A stretch of 6,696 bases of DNA, from the NCBI GenBank assembly GCA_937919295.1, contig CALFRX010000309.1, forward strand, positions 1 through 6,696. Direction: 5' to 3'. The stretch comes from an uncultured Peptococcaceae bacterium (lineage in GTDB: Bacteria; Bacillota; Dehalobacteriia; UBA7702). The notes under the pieces were generated by a model. The model saw nothing but the letters and a program-made list of their open reading frames with translations. It was not told the DNA's origin and did no database searches. The position numbers and the translations under genes were made by a program. Below, one piece after another: positions 1 through 5,421 of the stretch; position 1 is the first letter of the stretch, and every line of letters begins with the position of its first letter.

Positions 1-403
1 GTTATTAATAGATAGGCAAAAAAGGCTGGGTAACCCAGACGAATTCGATTACGGCGACCGCCAATTTTTAAATCTCGGCCACACCTTGGGTCACGCCATC
101 GAAAAGCACAGCAATTATGAAATCACCCACGGCCACGCCGTGGCCTGCGGCATGGTGGCCATCGCCGAAGCGGCGACCAAAAACGGCCTGGCGGAATTTG
201 ACTGCAAGGATCGCATCGCCGAAGTCCTCGCCCTTTACGGCCTGCCGACGAAATCCCCGTATCCCTTGGGAGAATTGCTGCCTTACGTGGAAAACGACAA
301 GAAGCGCAACGGCGAGACGATCCGCCTGGTCATTCCGGAAACCGTGGGCAAATGCCGTCTGCTCTCCCTGCCGGTCACAAAACTGAAATCATTTTTTCAA
401 TGA
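1..403 (+). CDS. aroB: 3-dehydroquinate synthase, C-terminal part (5' end outside the window)
   Basis: This is the C-terminal part of AroB, the cytosolic NAD- and metal-dependent enzyme that cyclises DAHP to 3-dehydroquinate, the second step of the shikimate pathway. The frame is open from base 2 and stops with TGA at 401-403, giving about 133 residues out of a usual 350 or so. It shows the active-site block RQFLNLGHTLGHAIE followed by HGHAVACGM. Compared with the Aspergillus enzyme, the codons at 59 (Arg), 71 (Asn), 80 (His), 92 (His) and 128 (His) match R264, N268, H271, H275 and H287 in identity and spacing, so both zinc-binding His of this part are present. The late DKKRNGETIRLVIPE segment is also typical. 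The TTG at 86 lies inside the conserved motif and is not a start. aroA follows after 33 nt, so the two are probably one transcript. The call is certain; only the N-terminal NAD-binding domain is unseen. Confidence 0.97.
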   Translation, partial: LLIDRQKRLGNPDEFDYGDRQFLNLGHTLGHAIEKHSNYEITHGHAVACGMVAIAEAATKNGLAEFDCKDRIAEVLALYGLPTKSPYPLGELLPYVENDKKRNGETIRLVIPETVGKCRLLSLPVTKLKSFFQ

Positions 404-436
404 TAGGACTGGGATTAGGATATAAGAGGAATCATT

Positions 437-1702
437 ATGGATATCAAAATTAAGCCGCAAATGCTTCGCGGCGAAGTCAAAGCCATCGCCGCCAAAGCCG
501 ATGGACACCGCATCCTTATTGCCTCCGCCCTTGCCGATGGCCCCACCAAAATCAACATCGGCACCTGGTCGGAAGATTTGGATGCCACCTTTAACGTGCT
601 GACCCGTATGGGCATGGGCAGCCGTTGGCATAAAGATCACGTTTTAACGGTGTGGCCCATCGAAGAGATGCCCTGCACAAGGACGTTGGACTGCGGCAAT
701 TCCGGTTCTACCCTGCGTTTTCTATTCCCTTTGGCCGCGGCTTTGGGCTGCAACGGCTATACCTATACCGGTTCCCAACGGCTGGGGGAACGCCCCATGC
801 AGCCGTTGATCGATGTTATGCGCAGCCACGGCGTGCTGATCCGCGGCGAGCGGCTGCCTCTGGTCGTAACGGGCCAGCTCCACGGCGGTGTCTACCGTCT
901 CCCCGGTGATGTCAGCTCCCAGTACATTTCCGGGCTGCTCTTCGCTTTGCCTCTGCTGATTGCCGACAGCCGCCTGATCCTGACGTCGGCGCCGGAATCA
1001 GACGCTTACATCGATATGACCGTGGCTACCCTCGCCAAATTCGGCGTAAAAATCCAACGTGACGGTTGCTGTTTCACGATCAAAGGCCGTCAAAAATATG
1101 TTTCTCCCGGCGAGCTCAATGTGGAAAAGGACTGGTCCAACGCTGCTTTCTGGCTGGCTGCCGGGGCTCTCGGCAAAGAGATCAGCGTTAGCGGCCTTAA
1201 TGGCGATTCCCTCCAAAGTGACCGTGCCATTGTCCCCCTGATCAAAAAAATGTGGGGAGAAACAGCCGAAGAGCCTTTAGACGCCGTGACCATCCGTAAA
1301 AAAGAGCTGACCGCCATCGATATCGATGCTTCCCAAATTCCCGATCTCGTACCCATTCTCGCCGTTTTGGCCTGCGCCGCCCAGGGTACCACCGTAATCT
1401 ACAACGCCAAACGGCTGCGTTTGAAAGAATCCGACCGCTTAAAAGCGATGACCGATAATCTCAGCAGCCTCGGCGCTGAGATCAAAGAGACCGCCGATGG
1501 CCTTACAATCCGCGGCGGGAAACCCTTAAACGGCGGCGTGGTCCAGGGCTACAACGACCACCGCATTGTCATGGCCTGCACCGTGGCCTCACTGTTGGCC
1601 AAAGGCGACGTCACCATCGTTGGCGCCGAAGCCGTCAACAAGAGTTATCCCGGCTTTTTCGCGGATTTTAAAGCATTGGGAGGTAAGATCGATGTCCTCT
1701 GA
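437..1702 (+). CDS. aroA: 3-phosphoshikimate 1-carboxyvinyltransferase (EPSP synthase)
   Basis: AroA transfers the enolpyruvyl group of PEP to shikimate-3-phosphate, making EPSP, the direct precursor of chorismate. The 421-residue length is normal. ATG at 437 is preceded by AGAGGA at 425-430 with a 6-nt spacer. Using E. coli numbering for comparison, the visible elements are K20 (K22), R25 (R27), the GNSGSTLRF loop at 87-95 (G96 and R100 kept as G90 and R94), RPMQPL at 119-124, SSQ at 160-162, the catalytic IPDL with D303 (D313), LKESDR at 329-334 (K340, E341, R344), NDHR at 373-376, and K402 in NKSYPGFF (K411). Two features are odd: the usual SKS around K22 reads AKA here, and the residue matching Pro101 is Phe95. 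The protein is otherwise complete and should be active. It overlaps aroC by 11 nt. Function is certain; the effect of the substitutions on inhibitor binding is inference. Confidence 0.98.
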   Translation: MDIKIKPQMLRGEVKAIAAKADGHRILIASALADGPTKINIGTWSEDLDATFNVLTRMGMGSRWHKDHVLTVWPIEEMPCTRTLDCGNSGSTLRFLFPLAAALGCNGYTYTGSQRLGERPMQPLIDVMRSHGVLIRGERLPLVVTGQLHGGVYRLPGDVSSQYISGLLFALPLLIADSRLILTSAPESDAYIDMTVATLAKFGVKIQRDGCCFTIKGRQKYVSPGELNVEKDWSNAAFWLAAGALGKEISVSGLNGDSLQSDRAIVPLIKKMWGETAEEPLDAVTIRKKELTAIDIDASQIPDLVPILAVLACAAQGTTVIYNAKRLRLKESDRLKAMTDNLSSLGAEIKETADGLTIRGGKPLNGGVVQGYNDHRIVMACTVASLLAKGDVTIVGAEAVNKSYPGFFADFKALGGKIDVL

Positions 1703-2777
1703 TTTCGGTAAAAATATTCGTTATACGGTTTTCGGCCAATCTCACTCCGAAGCCATCGGTATCGTTATTGACGGGCTGCCCCCTGGGGAAACCGTGGATC
1801 CTTATGAAATCCGCCGCTTCATGAGCCGCCGGGCTCCGGCAGGAAAGGACTACGCGACCAAACGCCGGGAAGACGACGATTTTCAGATCCTCTCCGGTGT
1901 ACTCAACGATAAGACCTGCGGCGCGCCGCTTTGCGCCGTGATCCTGAACAAAGATATCCAATCAAAATCCTACGAAGACATCAAAGACCTGCTGCGTCCC
2001 GGCCACGCCGATTATACCGCCCACCTCAAATATAAGGGATTTGCGGATTACCGCGGCGGCGGCCACTTTTCCGGCCGTCTCACCGCCCCTCTCTGCTTTG
2101 CCGGAGGCCTGGTCAAGGGGATTTTAGAGAAGCGGGGCATCGTGATTGGGGCGCACATTTTAAGCCTCGGCAAGGTGCAGGAAAAACCCTTTGATCCAGT
2201 TCAGGTCAGCGCCGACGACCTCAAAGACCCCGGCCGCTATCCCTTTCCCACCAGCAGCATCGGGGTGGGCGATACGATGCAGGCGCAGATCGGGCTCATC
2301 GCCAAAAAGCTAAATTCCCTCGGCGGCGTCATCGAAGCCGGCGTTGTAGGTCTTCCCCCGGGCCTCGGTGAACCCATGTTCGACGGCGTGGAAAACCTTT
2401 TGGCCAAACATCTCTTCGGCATTCCCGCGGTAAAAGGCGTGGAATTCGGCGACGGTTTTGGCGCTGCCTCCCTTCGGGGCAGCGAACACAACGACGCCTT
2501 TTGCCTCAAAGACGGGATGATTCAAACAAAGACGAACCATGCCGGCGGCATCTTAGGCGGCATCACCACAGGTATGCCCCTGATTTTAAGAGTCGCCGTA
2601 AAGCCAACGCCCTCCATCGGCACAGACCAGGAAACAGTCGATCTTTCCACTTCCGCGGAAACAACCGTTACCGTGGCGGGCCGTCACGATCCCTGTATCG
2701 TACCGCGGGCCGTGCCGGTGGTGGAAAGCGTAATTGCCATGACGCTCCTGGATTTGTTGCTGGACGCGAAAGGATGA
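1692..2777 (+). CDS. aroC: chorismate synthase
   Basis: AroC uses reduced FMN to remove phosphate from EPSP by anti-1,4-elimination, producing chorismate. The start is ATG 1692, inside the end of aroA, with GGGAGG at 1678-1683 and an 8-nt spacer; it gives 361 residues, the normal length. The frame is open further upstream to 1566, but that part is a shadow of aroA. The N-terminal signature is FGQSHSEAIG at 14-23, with the catalytic His18 kept. RPGHADYT (102-109) and DYRGGGHFSGRLTAP (119-133) form the second conserved block, NHAGGILGGITTG (282-294) the third, and GRHDPCIVPRAVPVVE (330-345) the C-terminal signature. GQSHS and GGGHFSGR differ from the enterobacterial GESHG and GGRSSAR forms; I recall the former pattern from anaerobic Bacillota. 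The TGA overlaps the next ATG by 4 bases (ATGA). No flavin reductase gene is nearby. Confidence 0.98.
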   Translation: MSSDFGKNIRYTVFGQSHSEAIGIVIDGLPPGETVDPYEIRRFMSRRAPAGKDYATKRREDDDFQILSGVLNDKTCGAPLCAVILNKDIQSKSYEDIKDLLRPGHADYTAHLKYKGFADYRGGGHFSGRLTAPLCFAGGLVKGILEKRGIVIGAHILSLGKVQEKPFDPVQVSADDLKDPGRYPFPTSSIGVGDTMQAQIGLIAKKLNSLGGVIEAGVVGLPPGLGEPMFDGVENLLAKHLFGIPAVKGVEFGDGFGAASLRGSEHNDAFCLKDGMIQTKTNHAGGILGGITTGMPLILRVAVKPTPSIGTDQETVDLSTSAETTVTVAGRHDPCIVPRAVPVVESVIAMTLLDLLLDAKG

Positions 2778-3094
2778 TTTTTTTGGAACTTGACGAAATC
2801 CGCAAGAAAATTGATGGGATCGACGATAAGCTCATAGAACTGCTGCGACAACGTCTTGATGCCGTAACGGAAATCACCGCCTACAAAGAAAAACACGGCC
2901 TGCCCGTGGACGACAGCCAAAGAGAAGCGGCGATTTGCCGCCGGGCCACAGAGCGTCTCGGCGCGTCCTATGCCCCTTACGGCGAGGATTTTCTTGACGG
3001 TCTTTTCGCCATCAGCCGCGCTTATCAGCAACAGTGCCGCGAAAGGACTAAGAGAAAACGCGAAGCGGGGCAGGAAAAAGAGGAATCGTCATGA
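2774..3094 (+). CDS. monofunctional chorismate mutase, AroQ fold
   Basis: This small all-helical enzyme converts chorismate to prephenate, committing it to phenylalanine and tyrosine. The 106-residue product matches the mutase domain of the E. coli P-protein: R10, R27, K38, D47, R50 and E51 have exactly the spacing of R11, R28, K39, D48, R51 and E52 there, and a QQQ at 85-87 supplies the late active-site Gln. No prephenate dehydratase or dehydrogenase domain is attached. ATG 2774 shares ATGA with the aroC stop, but its AAAGG (2769-2773) sits directly against it. A TTG at 2783 lies 9 nt beyond that AAAGG and would remove only three residues, so the true start is uncertain. The last 18 residues are highly charged and their codons carry the ribosome binding site of aroE. 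No symbol is given because aroQ is used both for this family and for the dehydroquinase downstream. Confidence 0.93.
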   Translation: MIFLELDEIRKKIDGIDDKLIELLRQRLDAVTEITAYKEKHGLPVDDSQREAAICRRATERLGASYAPYGEDFLDGLFAISRAYQQQCRERTKRKREAGQEKEESS

Positions 3095-3858
3095 AGTACG
3101 GTCTGATCGGGAAAACATTAAAACATAGCATTTCTCCGGAAATCCACCGACTTTTCGGCACCGCGGACTATTTTTTAAAAGAGCTGACCGTAGACGAAGT
3201 GGCCATTTATTTGGACCACGGCGATTTTTCGGGACTGAACGTCACCATTCCCTATAAAAAAACCGTCATCCCCTTTTGTACCGGGCTTTCCCAAAACGCG
3301 CTACGCTGTAACAGCGTCAATACGCTGATCCGCGGGGAGGATGGCACGCTCTTTGGCGATAACACCGATTACGACGGTTTTTTGTACATGGCCCATCAGG
3401 CTGGAATCTCCTTTTTTGGGCAAAAAGTCGTGATCTTAGGCAGCGGCGGCGCCGGAGAAACCGTGGCCGCAGCCGTGAAAGACGCAGGCGCCGGGGAAAT
3501 CGTGATGGTCTCAAGAAAAGCAACCGCAACACGTTATACGGATACGGAGAAATACCTCGATGCTGATATTTTAGTCAATTGTACCCCGGTGGGAATGTAT
3601 CCTCACAGCGGGGAAGCACCGCTAAAACTTCAGGCCTTCTCCCGCTTAAAGGGGGTTCTCGACCTGATCTACAACCCTCTTAAAACACGTCTTCTACGCG
3701 ACGCCGCCGCTCTATGCATCCCTCATGCCAACGGCCTAATGATGCTGGTGGAGCAGGCGCGTAGGTCAGAAGAGTTATTCTTACGAAAAAAAATCCCTCA
3801 AGAGCGCAACGCTGCGGTTTACGCAAAAGCGGAAGCGCTCATTAGGAGCAAAAAATGA
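3091..3858 (+). CDS. aroE: shikimate dehydrogenase
   Basis: AroE reduces 3-dehydroshikimate to shikimate with NADPH. The 255-residue protein has the two-domain layout of the family. The substrate domain shows S13 and S15 in HSISPEIH, the catalytic K56 in NVTIPYK (50-56), NSVNT (74-78) and the catalytic D93 in GDNTD. The Rossmann domain carries GSGGAG at 117-122 and then SRK at 141-143, where Arg142 sits about where NADP-preferring enzymes bind the 2'-phosphate. NCTPVGM (163-169), DLIYNP (191-196) and NGLMMLVEQ (214-222) complete the signature set. ATG 3091 overlaps the mutase stop by 4 bases and has AAAGAGGA (3077-3084) with a 6-nt spacer. The TGA in turn overlaps the aroQ start. The full motif set favours AroE over quinate/shikimate dehydrogenase paralogues such as YdiB, as does its place in the operon. 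Confidence 0.97.
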   Translation: MKYGLIGKTLKHSISPEIHRLFGTADYFLKELTVDEVAIYLDHGDFSGLNVTIPYKKTVIPFCTGLSQNALRCNSVNTLIRGEDGTLFGDNTDYDGFLYMAHQAGISFFGQKVVILGSGGAGETVAAAVKDAGAGEIVMVSRKATATRYTDTEKYLDADILVNCTPVGMYPHSGEAPLKLQAFSRLKGVLDLIYNPLKTRLLRDAAALCIPHANGLMMLVEQARRSEELFLRKKIPQERNAAVYAKAEALIRSKK

Positions 3859-4292
3859 AATTATTCATCATTCACGGCCCAAACCTCAATATGTTGGGTA
3901 AACGGGAACCGTCCATTTATGGCAGCCGCACTTATCAGGATTTGCTTACCTACATTGATGATTACGCCAAAAGCAAAGGCATCAAAACCTGTTTCTTTCA
4001 ATCCAACCATGAAGGCGCTCTCGTTGATTTTATTCAGGCCGCCTATGAAAGCGCCGACGGCATCATCCTCAATCCCGGTGCCTATGGCCACACCAGCATC
4101 GCCATTCTTGATGCTTTGAAAACCGTCAATTTACCTGCGGTGGAGGTGCATTTGAGCGATATCTATCACAGAGAGGCTTTCCGCCATGTTTCCTACACTT
4201 CTCTCGGCTGCATCAAGACCATTTGCGGCAAGGGTTTTGCCGGTTACATTGAAGCCATCGACACCTTGGCGGATCATTTGAAGCAGAGATAA
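3855..4292 (+). CDS. aroQ: 3-dehydroquinate dehydratase, type II
   Basis: This is the small dodecameric type II dehydroquinase, which dehydrates 3-dehydroquinate to 3-dehydroshikimate by enolate chemistry; it is unrelated to the Schiff-base enzyme AroD. The 145 residues align with the Mycobacterium tuberculosis enzyme at a constant offset of two: N10, R17, Y22, N73, G75, H79, H99, S101 and R110 match N12, R19, Y24, N75, G77, H81, H101, S103 and R112. The mobile lid with catalytic Arg17 and Tyr22 is intact. Two conserved-motif positions differ from the usual form: NPGAYGHTS in place of NPGAYTHTS, and HLSD in place of HLSN. ATG 3855 overlaps the aroE stop (ATGA) and has TAGGAG at 3843-3848 with a 6-nt spacer. 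It is the last biosynthetic gene of the run; a Crp/Fnr reading frame starts 13 nt later. Confidence 0.97.
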   Translation: MKLFIIHGPNLNMLGKREPSIYGSRTYQDLLTYIDDYAKSKGIKTCFFQSNHEGALVDFIQAAYESADGIILNPGAYGHTSIAILDALKTVNLPAVEVHLSDIYHREAFRHVSYTSLGCIKTICGKGFAGYIEAIDTLADHLKQR

Positions 4293-4299
4293 AGGGGGA
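4291..4299 (+). promoter_or_regulatory. strong ribosome binding site for the broken Crp/Fnr gene
   Basis: The GGGGG at 4294-4298, within AAAGGGGGA, is 7 nt from ATG 4306. It fixes the original start of the Crp/Fnr gene at 4306 and shows that the short fragment there was a real translated start, not a chance frame. The later ATG at 4433 has no comparable site directly before it. Confidence 0.7.
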
Positions 4300-4305
4300 A
4301 AAGAC

Positions 4306-4416
4306 ATGGCTGATTCGGATAAGTTCGGACAAATTTTAGAAACATTGCCTTTTTGGCCACGACTGAGCAAAGAAGAATGCGATCTGTTGCACCGCAGCTG
4401 CAATCTGCGGCTTTGA
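4306..4416 (+). pseudogene. N-terminal fragment of a Crp/Fnr-type regulator, ending at an in-frame TGA
   Basis: This 36-codon frame begins at ATG 4306 behind a strong ribosome binding site and ends with CTT TGA at 4411-4416. Its product contains ILETLPFWPRLSKEE and a following LLHRSC segment, the amphipathic start typical of Crp/Fnr regulators just before the beta-roll. The rest of the protein is in the next (+1) frame, which is readable as FEEECLGMIRV from 4412. Where the two parts meet, the usual beta-roll stretch of the pattern KGExI...GD is missing, about ten residues. The frame change plus this gap fits a deletion of 29 or 32 bp better than a one-base error. I treat it as the 5' part of the gene annotated at 4433-4954. 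Recoding at CTT TGA is possible but less likely. Confidence 0.7.
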
Positions 4417-4432
4417 AGAAGAATGCCTCGGT

Positions 4433-4954
4433 ATGATCCGCGTGGTCAGCGGTATGCTACGGGTAGCCATCATCTCGGAAGAAGGTCGGGAAATCACGTT
4501 ACTGCGGGTCTCCGCCGGTGAATATTGTGTCCTCAGCGCCTCCTGTATGATCCATCAAATCACCTTCAACACCCAAATCACCACGGAAGACGATACAAAT
4601 TTGCTGGTCGTCAACACCGCCGCCTTCAAGTGGCTGACGGAAAGAAATATTTACGCCCGCTGCTTCATGTACGAACTCTTTACCGAGCATTTTTCTGAAG
4701 TGATGTGGACCATGGAACAGATCCTTTTTATGGGTTACGACAAACGACTCGCCCTCTTTCTGGCAGAAGAATGGGAGCGGACCGGTTCCCAAAAACTCCA
4801 TATGACCCACGAACAAATCGCCCGTAACACCGGCTCTGCCCGAGAAGTCGTTTCCAGAATGCTGCGGCGCTTCGCCGAAGACGGGATTGTTTCCATCAGT
4901 CGCGGCAATATCTTTTTAAAAGACCCGAAAAAACTAAAAAAATTGACGATTTGA
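4433..4954 (+). CDS. Crp/Fnr family transcriptional regulator, 5'-disrupted
   Basis: This frame encodes most of a Crp/Fnr regulator: the second half of the cyclic-nucleotide-type beta-roll (SGMLRVAIISEEGREITLL, then VLSASCM at about 33-39), the long dimerisation helix (about 85-110), and a C-terminal winged helix-turn-helix with MTHEQIARNTGSAREVVSRML at about 124-144. This family uses such a domain for DNA binding. ATG 4433 (Met1) is internal to the domain, so a 173-residue product would lack the first beta-roll strands. The true start is probably 4306, in another frame. Translation could restart at 4433, 17 nt after the TGA, but no good ribosome binding site is seen. No N-terminal cysteine cluster of the E. 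coli FNR type is present, so an oxygen-sensing Fe-S cluster is not supported. The ligand is unknown. Its position, between the aro genes and a thioredoxin-rhodanese pair, would suit a redox regulator of the latter. The protein may be non-functional. Confidence 0.85.
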   Translation: MIRVVSGMLRVAIISEEGREITLLRVSAGEYCVLSASCMIHQITFNTQITTEDDTNLLVVNTAAFKWLTERNIYARCFMYELFTEHFSEVMWTMEQILFMGYDKRLALFLAEEWERTGSQKLHMTHEQIARNTGSAREVVSRMLRRFAEDGIVSISRGNIFLKDPKKLKKLTI

Positions 4955-4965
4955 AAGTATTCAAA
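4950..4965. promoter_or_regulatory. 16-bp dyad TTTGAA-AGTA-TTCAAA, possible Crp/Fnr-type operator
   Basis: A perfect inverted repeat with 6-bp arms and a 4-nt centre overlaps the stop codon of the Crp/Fnr gene. Its core, TTGAA-N4-TTCAA, has the 14-bp layout of an FNR box (TTGAT-N4-ATCAA) with one symmetric change in each half. There is no T-tract after it, so it is not an intrinsic terminator. It could be a binding site, but a dyad of this size in AT-rich intergenic DNA can also occur by chance. Confidence 0.3.
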
Positions 4966-5036
4966 CCATATACAAAGCACAAATAAGCGGATTTTAGGCT
5001 ACAGTCTGGTAGGCTGCGGAGAAAGGCTGAATCATT

Positions 5037-5049
5037 GTGACACAGTCAC
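5037..5049. promoter_or_regulatory. GTGAC-ACA-GTCAC dyad, candidate activator site for trx
   Basis: Two perfect 5-bp arms are separated by 3 bases. The wider TGTGA-N5-TCAC resembles the TGTGA-N6-TCACA of CRP, HcpR-like and Rex sites but is one base shorter in the centre. Its centre at 5043 is about 41 bases before the start expected from the -10 box at 5072-5077, the class II activator position. That a Crp/Fnr-type protein binds here is inference. Confidence 0.45.
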
Positions 5050-5071
5050 GGTAAAATCCATCATTTTTGGG

Positions 5072-5077
5072 TATAAT
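5072..5077 (+). promoter_or_regulatory. TATAAT -10 box of the thioredoxin-rhodanese promoter
   Basis: A perfect TATAAT lies 32 bases before the trx start codon. Nothing like TTGACA is found 16-18 bases upstream (the bases there read CGGTAA), and the extended -10 TG is one base out of place. A good -10 with no -35 suits an activator-dependent promoter, in line with the dyad just upstream. The predicted transcript start is near 5084, leaving a leader of about 26 nt. Confidence 0.65.
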
Positions 5078-5109
5078 AAGATCATCAAATACAGAAAGGA
5101 GTCCCAATC

Positions 5110-5421
5110 ATGAATGCTATTGTAATTAATAAAGACAATTTCGAAAAAGAAGTTCTACAGTCGGATAAGCCCGTCCTCGTGGATTTTTGGGCTTCCTGGT
5201 GCGGCCCCTGCAGAATGTTCTCCCCTACCATCGACACGATCGCCGAAGAATACGCCGATCAAATTAAAGTGGGCAAACTCAATGTTGACGACGAAGGTTC
5301 CATTGCCGCGAAATACCATGTGGCGTCGATCCCCACGGTTATCCTGTTCAAAAACGGCGAACCCGTCAAACGTTCCGTCGGCGCGATTCCCAAAGAAGCT
5401 GTCGAAGAAATGATTCGTTGA
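5110..5421 (+). CDS. trxA: thioredoxin
   Basis: This is a classical single-domain cytosolic thioredoxin of 103 residues, a general disulfide reductase normally recharged by thioredoxin reductase. It shows VDFWASWCGPC with the redox pair Cys31 and Cys34, the buried Asp25, the cis-proline Pro75 in SIPT, and the following FKNG turn. There is no signal peptide, so it acts in the cytoplasm. ATG 5110 has AAAGGAG at 5095-5101 with an 8-nt spacer. Its own -10 box lies upstream, so the gene is separate from the aro operon though on the same strand. It ends in CGT TGA, the TGA overlapping the TTG start of the rhodanese gene. The helix after the active site reads RMFSPTIDTIAEEY, where many thioredoxins have a Lys after the second Cys. 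No thioredoxin reductase is present in the window. Confidence 0.97.
   Translation: MNAIVINKDNFEKEVLQSDKPVLVDFWASWCGPCRMFSPTIDTIAEEYADQIKVGKLNVDDEGSIAAKYHVASIPTVILFKNGEPVKRSVGAIPKEAVEEMIR

Noticed and set aside
86..403. aroB starting at TTG 86
   Set aside because: The frame is open to the window edge and the conserved RxxxN and GHT motif residues lie before 86, so the gene is truncated by the window and does not start there.
1566..1691. Upstream extension of the aroC frame
   Set aside because: It lies wholly inside aroA in another frame and lacks chorismate synthase similarity; ATG 1692 has a good ribosome binding site and begins at the usual N-terminus.
2501..2773. Upstream extension of the chorismate mutase frame
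   Set aside because: It is an Arg/His-rich shadow of aroC with no family features; the mutase domain begins at 2774 or 2783.
3317..3532. Arg/Leu-rich - strand frame opposite aroE
   Set aside because: Its composition is that of an antisense shadow of a GC-rich gene, with no domain.
4411..4417. RF2-type programmed +1 frameshift as the accepted explanation
   Set aside because: Only the CTT TGA matches. The upstream Shine-Dalgarno-like element is absent and a beta-roll segment is missing, so it is kept as an alternative only.
4950..4965. Intrinsic terminator after the Crp/Fnr gene
   Set aside because: The hairpin is AT-rich, with 6-bp arms, and no T-tract follows.
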